DNA from: Bosea vaviloviae
Lineage (GTDB): Bacteria > Pseudomonadota > Alphaproteobacteria > Rhizobiales > Beijerinckiaceae
Reading direction: 5' to 3'
Length of the DNA: 64,000 nucleotides
NCBI RefSeq assembly: GCF_001741865.1
Contig: NZ_CP017147.1
Span: 4,889,001 to 4,953,000, forward strand
The position numbers and the translations under genes were made by a program. This document shows positions 26,501-33,839 of this stretch, in pieces. The notes beneath the pieces are model-generated. The model worked only from the letters and a program-made list of their open reading frames with translations, had not been told where the DNA came from and did no database searches. Positions within the stretch are counted from its first letter, which is position 1, and each line of letters starts with the position of its first letter.

Positions 26501-26972
26501 CCTGCATGTGCGCGGTCCCAATATCATGCTGGGCTATCTGCGCGCCGAGAATCCCGGCGTGCTGGAGCCGCCGGTCGAGGGCTGGCACGATACCGGCGAT
26601 ATCGTCACCATCGACAAGGACGGCTTCGTCGTGATCAAGGGGCGCGCCAAGCGCTTCGCCAAGATCGCCGGCGAAATGGTCTCGCTCGCCGCGATCGAGA
26701 CCCTGGCGGCCGAGCTCTGGCCCGATGCGCTCTCGGCCGTGGCGAGCCTGCCCGATGCGCGCAAGGGTGAGCGCCTGGTGCTGGTCACCGCCCAGCGCGA
26801 TGCGACCAAGGCGGCATTCCAGGCCCATGCCAAGAGCAAGGGCGCCTCCGAATTGATGGTCCCCGCCGAAGTCCTGGTCGTGCCGGCCGTGCCGGTGCTC
26901 GGCTCGGGCAAGCTGGACTTCGCCGGGGTCACGCGCCTGGTGCGCGAACGCTCCGCCGCGCTGGCCGCCTGA
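23574..26972 (+). CDS. fused lysophospholipid transporter / PlsC acyltransferase / acyl-activating enzyme (LplT-Aas type)
   Basis: A 1132-residue three-part protein. Residues about 1-410 form an MFS/LplT-like transporter (PLFWAQFFSAFNDNFLKNAL). About 430-620 is a PlsC acyltransferase with the HX4D site in NHVSFLDAAL and FPEGRLT. About 640-1130 is an AMP-forming acyl-activating domain: LFTSGSEGTPKGVVLSH, GYGVTETAPVLA, GWHDTGDIVTIDKDGFVVIK. E. coli uses separate LplT and Aas to re-acylate lysophospholipids. The fusion fits that role, but its place at the head of a ThiF/nitroreductase operon hints at a special lipid. The ATG at 23574 is preferred to upstream starts; its ribosome site is weak. 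Confidence 0.9.
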   Translation: MTDSLMLKRRFAPLFWAQFFSAFNDNFLKNALVFIILYKLVGSHGEALVTLAGGIFIAPFFLLSGLGGQMADRFDKALIARRLKLAEIGASGIAVVGFMLQSVPVLFVALAAFGIIAALFGPIKYGILPDHLRREELPAANALIEGATFIAILLGTVAGGLTAREGGNVASLSALIMVFALACWIATLFIPKTEAAAPDLKIDANIFRSTGGLLRDLWADARLWRTGVMVSLFWLIGAVVMSLLPSLVKNGMGGTELVVSVYLGLFAIAIAVGSGIGSFLSSGRIVLLPVPVACLVMGLFALDLGWAISGVVAHQPARDVAAFFADGLAWRVGIDLTGLAIAGGVFIVPSFAAMQVWAPAEKRARIIAAANVLSAAFMVAGTVVVALLQAAGLSLSQLFLIIGAGTLAAAVWIFRTLPTNPLRDFLSILLRAFYRLEIAGQENIAKAGPNAIIALNHVSFLDAALALSILDKDPVFAIDHGIAQRWWVKPFLKLTRAMPLDPTRPLATRSLINAVKGGESLIIFPEGRLTVTGSLMKVYDGAAMIAEKSGAMVVPVRIEGLEATVFSRLTREQVRRRWFPKVRVTILEPVALSVAEELKGKARRQAAGAALYQIMSDLIFKTTDIDRSVFEAVVEAAKVHGMGRIAVEDPITGSLTYKRLLIGAEVLGRKLAPLAKPGEALGVMLPNANGAAVTLLGLISAARVPAMINFTAGATNIAAACKAAEIGTIVTSRAFVEKGRMGPLVEALRETVAIVYLEDVRATVSTSDKLKALWRHGRPILASTGQDRAAILFTSGSEGTPKGVVLSHANMLANTAQAAARIDFGRRDKVFNVLPVFHSFGLTVGLVLPLVSGVPVYLYPSPLHYRLVPELVYGSNATILFGTDTFLSGYARAAHPYDLRSLRYILAGAEPVKEATRRIYMEKFGVRILEGYGVTETAPVLAINTPMFNRFGTVGRIMPGMEARLEQVPGVDEGGRLHVRGPNIMLGYLRAENPGVLEPPVEGWHDTGDIVTIDKDGFVVIKGRAKRFAKIAGEMVSLAAIETLAAELWPDALSAVASLPDARKGERLVLVTAQRDATKAAFQAHAKSKGASELMVPAEVLVVPAVPVLGSGKLDFAGVTRLVRERSAALAA

Positions 26973-26976
26973 GGCG

Positions 26977-27939
26977 ATGCTGCGCTTCTGGCTCAAGGCG
27001 CTGACGAAGCCGGCGCTCGATCTGACGCTGACCACCCATCCCGGGCTGGTGACGCGGATCATCGAGCGCCCCGGCGCGGTGCTCGACGACGTGGCGCTGG
27101 CTGCGCTGGTCGAGCAATTGCGCATCGTCGCGGGCCGGACGCTGGCCCAGGGCGCCCTGAGCTATGGCGTGTTCTCGGGCGAGCGCGAGCGGCTGTCGCA
27201 GACGATCATAACGCTGATCACCGAGAAGGAGAGCGGCAAGCCGATCGCCTTCAACGCGCTGGCGCAGATGCGCGTCTCGCTGAACGGAGACCAGCAGGAG
27301 GTCACGCATCTGGGCCTCGTCATGGTCGATCCCGATCAGCGCGGGCGCGGCCTCTCGGGTGTGCTCTACGGGCTGACCGTGCTCGTGCTCTTCATCCGGG
27401 GCGGCCTGCGCCCGCGCTGGATCTCCAATGTCACGCAGGTGCCCGGCGTCGTCGGCATGGTCTGCCAGACCTTCTCCGAGATCTACCCCTCGCCCGATGC
27501 CGGCGCGCGCCAGAGCTTCGCGCATCTCACCCTCGCGCGGCAGATCATGCGCGACCACCGCCATGTCTTCGGCGTCGGCGAGGAGGCCGGCTTCGACGAG
27601 GCCCGCTCGGTCATCACCAACGCCTATACCGGCGGTTCCGACGATCTGAAGAAGAGCTTCGCGGCCGCGGCCCAGCACCGCGAGCCGCACTACAACGCTT
27701 TCTGCGAGAGCACGCTCGACTATGAGCGCGGCGACGACTTGCTTCAGCTCGGCCGGATCGATCTGCCTGCCGCGCGCCGCTACCTCATCGGCCAGTTGCC
27801 GCGCGCGTCGCTGCCGGGGCTGCTGGGGGCCGGGGCCTTCCTGCTGCTGCAGCGGCTCGTGTTGCCCATCCTCTATTGGCTCGATGACGGCCGCCGCTTC
27901 GGCCTGCTGCGTCCACGCCCGTCCCGGCAGAGATTATGA
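26977..27939 (+). CDS. GNAT-like protein with a C-terminal hydrophobic segment
   Basis: A 320-residue protein. The stretch LGLVMVDPDQRGRGLSGVLY (about residues 109-128) looks like the acetyl-CoA-binding motif A of GNAT acetyltransferases (V-x-P-x-x-RGxG). About residues 285-305 (GLLGAGAFLLLQRLVLPILY) form a hydrophobic segment that may attach it to the membrane. It starts four bases after the previous stop and overlaps the next gene by four bases. Substrate unknown; perhaps the lipid or metabolite made by this operon. Confidence 0.6.
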   Translation: MLRFWLKALTKPALDLTLTTHPGLVTRIIERPGAVLDDVALAALVEQLRIVAGRTLAQGALSYGVFSGERERLSQTIITLITEKESGKPIAFNALAQMRVSLNGDQQEVTHLGLVMVDPDQRGRGLSGVLYGLTVLVLFIRGGLRPRWISNVTQVPGVVGMVCQTFSEIYPSPDAGARQSFAHLTLARQIMRDHRHVFGVGEEAGFDEARSVITNAYTGGSDDLKKSFAAAAQHREPHYNAFCESTLDYERGDDLLQLGRIDLPAARRYLIGQLPRASLPGLLGAGAFLLLQRLVLPILYWLDDGRRFGLLRPRPSRQRL

Positions 27940-28817
27940 CCGAGCCTTTCTCCTATGAGAGCTTCACCACCCGCAATCTCGGCTTCGTCTCGGCGCAGGA
28001 GCAGGAGCGCTTACGCGGGGCCTGCATCTTCATCTGCGGTGTCGGCGGCATGGGCGGGGCGGCCTTCATGGCGCTGGTGCGGGCCGGCATCGGCCATTTC
28101 ATCATCGCCGATATCGACCGCTTCGAGACCTCCAACCTGAACCGCCAGGTCTTCGCCCATGCGGGAACGCTGGGCCTTGGCAAGGCGGAAGCCGCAGCCG
28201 AGGCGGCGCGCCAGATCAACCCCGAGATCGCAGTCGAGGTCCTGGGCGCGGAGTGGATCGAGCAACTGCCCGCTATTGCCGCGCGCTGCGCCGTGCTGGT
28301 CAACGGCATGGACGACATTGCGGCCGGCGTTCAGCTCTACCGTGAGGCGAAGCTTGCCGGTGCGACGGTGATCGACGCCTATATGTCGCCGCTGCCCTCG
28401 GTCACCGTGGTGCGCCCCAGCGATCCGCGGCCGGAGGAACGCCTCGGCTTCCCCACGCTCGGCAAGGACTGGCGGGCCATCGACGAGGCCGACCGGCGCG
28501 CCGCCATGCTGCGCGAGATCGAGCATGTCATGCTGCATTCGAGCTCGCGCCACCATGTCGATCTCGCTGTTGCCGCCGAGGTCGCCGCCGGGCGGCGCAG
28601 CCGCATGTCCTTCGCGCCGATGGTCATCACTACCGGCATGATGATGGCCTATGAGGCGATCGCGCTGGTGCTCGGCAAGCGCAGCGGAACCGATTGCCGC
28701 GGCTGGTTCTTCAACCCGCACAAGCCCGCGGTCGAGCGACCCTGGCCGGCGCCGGTCGCTGCGTTGCTGCGCCCCTTCGTGGCGCGCGCGCTCGCCCGCA
28801 TGATGGGTTCGCCATGA
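27936..28817 (+). CDS. E1-like/ThiF-family adenylyltransferase
   Basis: A 293-residue protein with the E1-superfamily ATP site: ICGVGGMGGAAFMALVRAGI (about residues 33-52), DIDRFETSNLNRQV (conserved Asp and the Arg of NRQ) and the LGKAEAAAEAARQINPEI helix. Zn-binding CxxC pairs and a plausible transthiolation cysteine are absent; only four cysteines occur, none at the usual catalytic place. It would adenylate a carboxylate but probably not form a thioester. It is distinct from a plain MoeB/ThiF because no sulfur-carrier gene is nearby. Overlaps both neighbours by four bases. Confidence 0.85.
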   Translation: MTEPFSYESFTTRNLGFVSAQEQERLRGACIFICGVGGMGGAAFMALVRAGIGHFIIADIDRFETSNLNRQVFAHAGTLGLGKAEAAAEAARQINPEIAVEVLGAEWIEQLPAIAARCAVLVNGMDDIAAGVQLYREAKLAGATVIDAYMSPLPSVTVVRPSDPRPEERLGFPTLGKDWRAIDEADRRAAMLREIEHVMLHSSSRHHVDLAVAAEVAAGRRSRMSFAPMVITTGMMMAYEAIALVLGKRSGTDCRGWFFNPHKPAVERPWPAPVAALLRPFVARALARMMGSP

Positions 28818-30016
28818 CCTCGGTCCTGGTCGCCGATTCCGTCGTCAATCTCTGCGGAGCGCTCGGCCTCGGCGTCGCGATGCTCAGCCTGCGCCGGCGC
28901 GACCCGCGCGGCGCGCTGACGCAACGCTTCCAATGGGCGCTCGGGCTCGTCATGGCGCTGTTCGTGCTGCGCGGCCTCGCCTGGTGGTCGGGCAGCATCG
29001 GGCTCGAGCGTCTCGCACTGGCCTGCGCCGCCACGGTGCCGCTCGGCGTTCTCGCCGTCACCGAAGGGGCATTGCGCCGCCATGCGCCACGCTTCGTCAA
29101 GCTTGTGGTCCTGATCGGCTCCGCCGTGCTGGCGCTTGGAAGCCTGCTCGGCCTCTCCGAGCTGACGCGCCTCTACGATATCGGCCTCGCCGCCCTGCAG
29201 ATCGCGACCCTGATCATGTGTGGCCTGCTGCTGGCGCGCCGCGACAAGGCCTCGCTGACGAAGGCCGAGAACGCCGGGGTCGACCGCCTCTGGCTCTGCA
29301 TCGTGCTGGTGCTGCCCTTCCTGTTCACGGATTTCCGCAACCTGATCCCCAACATGCCGGTGCGGCTTGGCGGGCTTGGCGTGCTCGTCATGGTCGGCGT
29401 GGTGCTGATCCAGAGCGGCGGCGAACATACGCGACGTCAGGGCTTTGCCCTGCTGGCCTTGCGCTGCGCGACGGCCCTGCTGCTCGCGGCAGTCCTGGCG
29501 GTGTCCAATGGGGCGGATGCGCCGGAGACGGTCCGGCTCAGCGCCATCCTGCTCTCCGGCTTTCTCGCGGCCGGCCTGATGGTCGATGCGCTGAGAGGGC
29601 TGTTCGAGGCGAACTCGCCGGGAGTGCTGGCCTCCATCGTTCAGTCGCGCGGGCGTGATCGCCCTGCCTTGATCGCCGATCTCGCCGCCCACCCCGTCTT
29701 CGAAAGCGCCAGGCATCTGCGCGAACCCGATCTGTCCGCGTTCGATCCCGACATCCTGCGACCGGCCTTGCAGGAGCAGCAGGTGCTGCGCGCCGCCCAG
29801 CAACCCTGGGGGCGAGACCAGACCGATCCGGCGACGGAACGGCTTACCGCGCTGATGGCGACCTATTCGGCAAGCCATATGCTCGTCATCGCGACCGAAC
29901 CGCTCGATCTCCTGCTGCTGACGATCCCGGCCGTTTCGGCCGATCCCGCGACCGAGACCGCGCTTGTCCTGGTTCGCCGCATGCTGGCGACGTCTGCGCA
30001 GGGTGCGACCGCATGA
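28814..30016 (+). CDS. polytopic membrane protein of unknown function
   Basis: A 400-residue protein with about eight hydrophobic helices in residues 1-265 (LVADSVVNLCGALGLGVAML at the start) and a soluble C-terminal part of about 135 residues. No transporter or enzyme signature is recognised. It overlaps the ThiF-like and acetyltransferase genes by four bases each (ATGA), so tight coupling suggests it is a working part of the same system, perhaps a membrane platform or exporter. Confidence 0.7.
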   Translation: MTSVLVADSVVNLCGALGLGVAMLSLRRRDPRGALTQRFQWALGLVMALFVLRGLAWWSGSIGLERLALACAATVPLGVLAVTEGALRRHAPRFVKLVVLIGSAVLALGSLLGLSELTRLYDIGLAALQIATLIMCGLLLARRDKASLTKAENAGVDRLWLCIVLVLPFLFTDFRNLIPNMPVRLGGLGVLVMVGVVLIQSGGEHTRRQGFALLALRCATALLLAAVLAVSNGADAPETVRLSAILLSGFLAAGLMVDALRGLFEANSPGVLASIVQSRGRDRPALIADLAAHPVFESARHLREPDLSAFDPDILRPALQEQQVLRAAQQPWGRDQTDPATERLTALMATYSASHMLVIATEPLDLLLLTIPAVSADPATETALVLVRRMLATSAQGATA

Positions 30017-31128
30017 TCGAGATCTTCAGCAATGACCGCCGCAAGGCCTTCGCGGTCACCGGCCATGTCTACGGGCGCGACAGCCCCTATGTGCCGCCGA
30101 TGTGGTCGGATTTCGACCGCATGCTCGACCCCGCCCGCAATCCTTTGACCAGGGACGGCCATGGCCGTTTCGAGCTGTTCGTCGCTTTGCGCGACGGCGT
30201 GCCGGCCGGGCGCATCATTGCTGCGATCCACGACGCCTCCAATGCACGCCACGGCACGAACCGCGCCCAGTTCGGCTATTTCGATTGCGGCGACGATCCC
30301 GAAACCGCAGGCGCGCTGCTGGGCGCGGCCGAGGCCTGGGCACGGCAGCGCGGCATGGCGGAGATATCAGGCAATTTCAACCTGACCGCCATGCAGCAGA
30401 TCGGCGTGGTCACGGAGGGTTTCGGGCGCGCGCCCTATACCGACATGGTCTGGACGCCGCCGCATCTCGTCACGCTGCTGGAGGCCAACGGTTATGCCCG
30501 CACCTTCCCGATGACGACCTTCGAGATCGCGCTCTCCGACATCGACCCGGCGCTGCTCCTCGGCCCCAGGCAGCGCGAGATCCTGGCCGACCCCGACTAT
30601 CGCTGGATGCCGATCGACCGGCGCCATTTCGAGGCGCGGCTCGAAGAATCGCGCTTGATCCTGAATGACGGCTTCGACGGCAACCCGATGTTCGTGCCGC
30701 CCAGCCAGGCGGAATACCGCTTCCAGGCCGGCGACATGATGTGGGTCATCGACAAGCGCATCTCGACCGTCGTCCACCACAAGGGCGAGCCGATCGGCGC
30801 GATCATCGCCATCCCCGATCTCAACCCGCTGGTGAAAGCGGTCGGCGGGCGGCTCGGGCCAAGCTTCCCGTTCCGCTTCCTTCGGCATCGCTGGAGCAAC
30901 CGGCGCGCCGTGATCGTCTATCAGTCGGTCAGCCGCGCCGCCCATAACCGCGGCATCAACGGCGCGATGCTGTACAAGGTCGCGACCGCGCTCAAAGCGG
31001 CCGGCTACGCCAGGCTGGGCGGCACCTGGATCGCCGACAGCAACGGGCCGAGCCTGCGCCAGGCCGAGAAGGCCGGCGCCAGGCCGCTGCACCGCCTGCA
31101 TTTGTTCTCGAAATCGCTGGTGGTTTAG
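30013..31128 (+). CDS. GNAT-superfamily acyltransferase-like protein
   Basis: A 371-residue protein. The N-terminal half has VPPMWSDFDRMLDPARNP and GYFDCGDDPETAGALLGAAE, and the C-terminal third carries a second acetyltransferase-like fold (VYQSVSRAAHNRGINGAMLY, ALKAAGYARLGGTWIADSN). From memory this resembles the N-acetyltransferase-like proteins annotated near fatty-acid and phospholipid genes in Hyphomicrobiales. It overlaps the membrane-protein stop and precedes the nitroreductase-like gene by eight bases. Confidence 0.6.
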   Translation: MIEIFSNDRRKAFAVTGHVYGRDSPYVPPMWSDFDRMLDPARNPLTRDGHGRFELFVALRDGVPAGRIIAAIHDASNARHGTNRAQFGYFDCGDDPETAGALLGAAEAWARQRGMAEISGNFNLTAMQQIGVVTEGFGRAPYTDMVWTPPHLVTLLEANGYARTFPMTTFEIALSDIDPALLLGPRQREILADPDYRWMPIDRRHFEARLEESRLILNDGFDGNPMFVPPSQAEYRFQAGDMMWVIDKRISTVVHHKGEPIGAIIAIPDLNPLVKAVGGRLGPSFPFRFLRHRWSNRRAVIVYQSVSRAAHNRGINGAMLYKVATALKAAGYARLGGTWIADSNGPSLRQAEKAGARPLHRLHLFSKSLVV

Positions 31129-31136
31129 GGGTGGCC

Positions 31137-32141
31137 ATGCTCGATCGCCCAGTGGTGGAAGAGCTGGTGGCGGAGGCCAGGCTTGCGCCGAGCGTCCACA
31201 ACATCCAGCCGACGCGCTGGCAGCGCGACGGCGAAGCCTTGCTCGTCCTCGCCGACGACACGCGGCAGCTGCCCGCGGCCGATCCCAGCGGCCATGATGT
31301 GCGGCTCTCGCATGGCGCCGCGATCGAAGGCATGAGCATCGCGCTTGGTCGCCGCGGCCTGCGGATCGGCCGGATCGAGATCGCAAGCGGGCCGAACCCC
31401 GTCGCCCGCCTCGTTGTCGAGGCTGGCGGCGCGCCGGATTCGCTCGCGGCGGCAGTCGCCACCCGCATGAGCTGGCGCGGCGCCTTCCAGCCGCCCGACG
31501 ACGAGACGCAAGGACGCCTCGAAAGCCTGGACAGCGAGAGGGACGATCTCATCGTCATCTCGCAGCGCGATGCCGTGACGGCGATCGCCGATCTGGGCAA
31601 TCGTGCGGCCTATCATGCCCTGTGCGATGACGCGCAGCGTCGGGAACTCCTGCACTGGATGCGGCTGAGGCAGGGTGATGCCGGCAATGGTCGCGATGGG
31701 CTCGACGCCGAGGCGCTGGCTCTGGGGCGCGTCGAGGCGCTCGGGGCCGCTTGGGTTCTGGGGCCGCTATTCCCGCTGCTGCGTCGCATCGGTTTGGCTG
31801 CCCCGCTGACGAGCGATCGCGCCAAGACCGCATCGGGCGTCATCGCGCTGTTTCACCGCCCCGCCGGAGAGGATCCGATCGAGACAGGCCAGGCCTTCTA
31901 CCGCGCCTGGCTGACGATGGAGCGGCTTCGCCTCGCCGCCTGCCCGGTCTCGGTTCTGGCCGATTGGCCCGAGGCGAACCGGATGCTGGTCGCGCAGCAT
32001 GGCGTCCCCACGGGACGCCGGCTCGTCAACGTCTTCAGGCTGGGTGTTGCCGCAGGCGCGCCTTCGACGCGGCATGTCCGCTTGCCGGTTCAGGAGCTCA
32101 TCACCGAGCCTAGCGAGATGAGGTCGTCCGCTGCGCGTTGA
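31137..32141 (+). CDS. nitroreductase-fold protein (Rv1355c C-terminal-like)
   Basis: A 334-residue protein. EARLAPSVHNIQPTRWQ (about residues 10-26) is the nitroreductase FMN-phosphate region, and the C-terminal FYRAWLTMERLRLAACPVSV fits the family's last core helix. It seems to have a split substrate region and may bind FMN weakly. In mycobacteria (Rv1355c) a ThiF domain and a nitroreductase domain are fused, which supports cooperation with the ThiF-like protein encoded here. The ATG at 31137 is chosen because AGGGG ends five bases before it; a GTG at 31131 is also in frame. Confidence 0.72.
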   Translation: MLDRPVVEELVAEARLAPSVHNIQPTRWQRDGEALLVLADDTRQLPAADPSGHDVRLSHGAAIEGMSIALGRRGLRIGRIEIASGPNPVARLVVEAGGAPDSLAAAVATRMSWRGAFQPPDDETQGRLESLDSERDDLIVISQRDAVTAIADLGNRAAYHALCDDAQRRELLHWMRLRQGDAGNGRDGLDAEALALGRVEALGAAWVLGPLFPLLRRIGLAAPLTSDRAKTASGVIALFHRPAGEDPIETGQAFYRAWLTMERLRLAACPVSVLADWPEANRMLVAQHGVPTGRRLVNVFRLGVAAGAPSTRHVRLPVQELITEPSEMRSSAAR

Positions 32142-32181
32142 GCGCATGGAAGCTATTTGGAAACCTCCTGAGCCCTCATCG

Positions 32182-33048
32182 TCAGCTTCTGCAGAGCACC
32201 AGGAAATTGCGGAGGGCAGCGCCGACGCGCTTGTCCCGTCTGATGGCCAACAATGTCGCAACCTCGCTTATGTCGCGAGGCAAGGCGTGTATCCGAAGGC
32301 TGTCGGCATAATGGGACCCCGCGATGACGGCGCGGGGCAGCAATGTGACGCCCATGCCCGCCGCGACGCAGCCCAGCAGCCCGTCGAGCGTGCCGAGTTC
32401 CATCCGGTTGAAAGCCGGCAACCCGATCCCGGCCAGCACATGCTCCAATCGCTGGCGATACGAACAGCCGATACGGAACATCAGCGCAGTCAAACCGTCG
32501 GAGGCAGAGTGGCGCAGGGCCTCGAGCGTAGCGATGCTCGGGGCGGTCACGAGGACGAGTTCCTCGGTAAAGGCCAGGACGACATCGAGCTCCGGATGGT
32601 TGATCGGGCCGGCGACGAAGGCGCCGTCCAGCCTTCGGGCGAGGACCTCGTCGACCAGATGCGCGGTGGGTCCGGTTACAAGCGTGAACTTCACGTCCGG
32701 ACAATCGCGATGAAATCGCGCGAGCAGCGCCGGCAGGCGCACTGCGGCGGTCGTCTCCATCGATCCGATCTTCAACGCGCCGCGGATCGCACCATCGTCG
32801 CGCGCGGCTTCCTTGGCCTCGCGGAGCATGACGATCAGGTTCTCGGCATAGGGCAGCAAGCGCTCCCCGGCTTCCGTGAGCATCATGCCGCGGCTGTGAC
32901 GCTCGAATAAGGCGAGGCCGATCTCCTCCTCGAGTTTCCTGATGCGCGTCGTCACGTTCGACGCGACCGTATTGAGCTCGATGCCCGCTGCGGTGATGCG
33001 CTTGCCCCTGGCGACCTCCAGGAAGGTGCGAAGATCGAGGATGTCCAT
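32182..33048 (-). CDS. LysR-family transcriptional regulator
   Basis: A 288-residue LysR protein. The DNA-binding domain (FLEVARGKRITAAGIELNTV) has the usual ASNVTTRIRKLEEEIG recognition helix, then an effector domain (ALKIGSMETTAAVRLPALLA onward). It is divergent from the GST/lyase/TctC operon, with palindromes between, so it is the probable activator of that operon. Its 3' end is convergent with the nitroreductase-like gene, 40 bases apart. Confidence 0.88.
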   Translation of the reverse strand: MDILDLRTFLEVARGKRITAAGIELNTVASNVTTRIRKLEEEIGLALFERHSRGMMLTEAGERLLPYAENLIVMLREAKEAARDDGAIRGALKIGSMETTAAVRLPALLARFHRDCPDVKFTLVTGPTAHLVDEVLARRLDGAFVAGPINHPELDVVLAFTEELVLVTAPSIATLEALRHSASDGLTALMFRIGCSYRQRLEHVLAGIGLPAFNRMELGTLDGLLGCVAAGMGVTLLPRAVIAGSHYADSLRIHALPRDISEVATLLAIRRDKRVGAALRNFLVLCRS

Positions 33049-33054
33049 GGGCGC

Positions 33055-33134
33055 ATTCTGTCAGAGAGAATGAAGCGTTCAGATTAATTCAGTTCTACAG
33101 AACACAAAGCGCTTTTACGGTAGGTCGTACCGTA
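33055..33134. promoter_or_regulatory. candidate LysR operators between the LysR gene and the GST operon
   Basis: Three inverted repeats: ATTCT-N7-AGAAT (33055-33071, containing the T-N11-A LysR pattern), GTTCTACAGAAC (33092-33103) and TACGGTA-N5-TACCGTA (33116-33134). The first touches the LysR start, the third lies about 95 bases before the GST gene. This spacing suits LysR autoregulation plus activation of the divergent operon. Confidence 0.55.
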
Positions 33135-33227
33135 TCGGAAAGGGGAATTATGGCGCTCACGACCGTTCGCACCCGACCACCCGATAGTCCGGTCATGCTC
33201 GCGCGTATGGCGGCCTGATCAGGCCAG

Positions 33228-33839
33228 ATGGATCGTCCCATGCAGCTCTTCTTCAACCGGACCTCGCCTTACGCTCGCCAGGCGCGCGTCGCGGTCATCG
33301 AGCTCGGCCTGGAACAGCAGGTTACCCTGGTCGAGGTCGATCCATGGGCGGAGCCTGCGGAACTCGTGACCGTCGCACCTCTGTCCAAGGTCCCGGCCTT
33401 GCTTCTTGTCGACGGTGAGCTGGTCACCGAGAGCGGCACGATCCTGCAGGTTCTGGATAGTTTGACGCCGAATGGCCAGCTGCTGTCGGGCGCTCCGGCC
33501 CAGCGGCGCGACGCTCTGGCCCGCGCGGCGCTCTGCCAGGGGCTGATCGATGCGAGCTTCATCACCGTGATCGAGGGCCGCCGGCCCGAGCCGCTGCGCT
33601 GGTCCGACTGGGTGATGCGGCAAGAACGGGCGATCGGGCGCGCCCTGTCGTTCATCGACGCGTCGTTCAAGCTGGTTCCGGGGCGTTTCGATGCCGGCGA
33701 CATCGGCCTTGCCTGCGCACTCGCCTATCTCGACTTTCGCCTCTCCCACATCGCATGGCGCGAGCCGCACCCGCGTCTTGCGCGCTGGCTCGACGACGTC
33801 TCAACCCGACCATCCATGATCGCGACACGCCCTGCATGA
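33228..33839 (+). CDS. glutathione S-transferase family protein
   Basis: A 203-residue cytosolic GST. The thioredoxin-like N-terminal domain holds FFNRTSPYARQARVAV (catalytic Ser/Tyr region), SKVPALLL and the ESGTILQVL glutathione motif. The helical C-terminal domain has DAGDIGLACALAYLDFRL. It overlaps the lyase gene by four bases. Such GSTs often act in breakdown of aromatic or unsaturated acids. An ATG at 33240 is an alternative start. Confidence 0.85.
   Translation: MDRPMQLFFNRTSPYARQARVAVIELGLEQQVTLVEVDPWAEPAELVTVAPLSKVPALLLVDGELVTESGTILQVLDSLTPNGQLLSGAPAQRRDALARAALCQGLIDASFITVIEGRRPEPLRWSDWVMRQERAIGRALSFIDASFKLVPGRFDAGDIGLACALAYLDFRLSHIAWREPHPRLARWLDDVSTRPSMIATRPA

Noticed and set aside
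23289..27125. Very long open frame on the minus strand (about 1,280 codons) opposite the LplT-PlsC-acyl-activating gene
   Set aside because: Its translation is Arg/Asp/His/Gln-rich without any domain, a usual shadow of a GC-rich gene. The plus strand has three complete domains.
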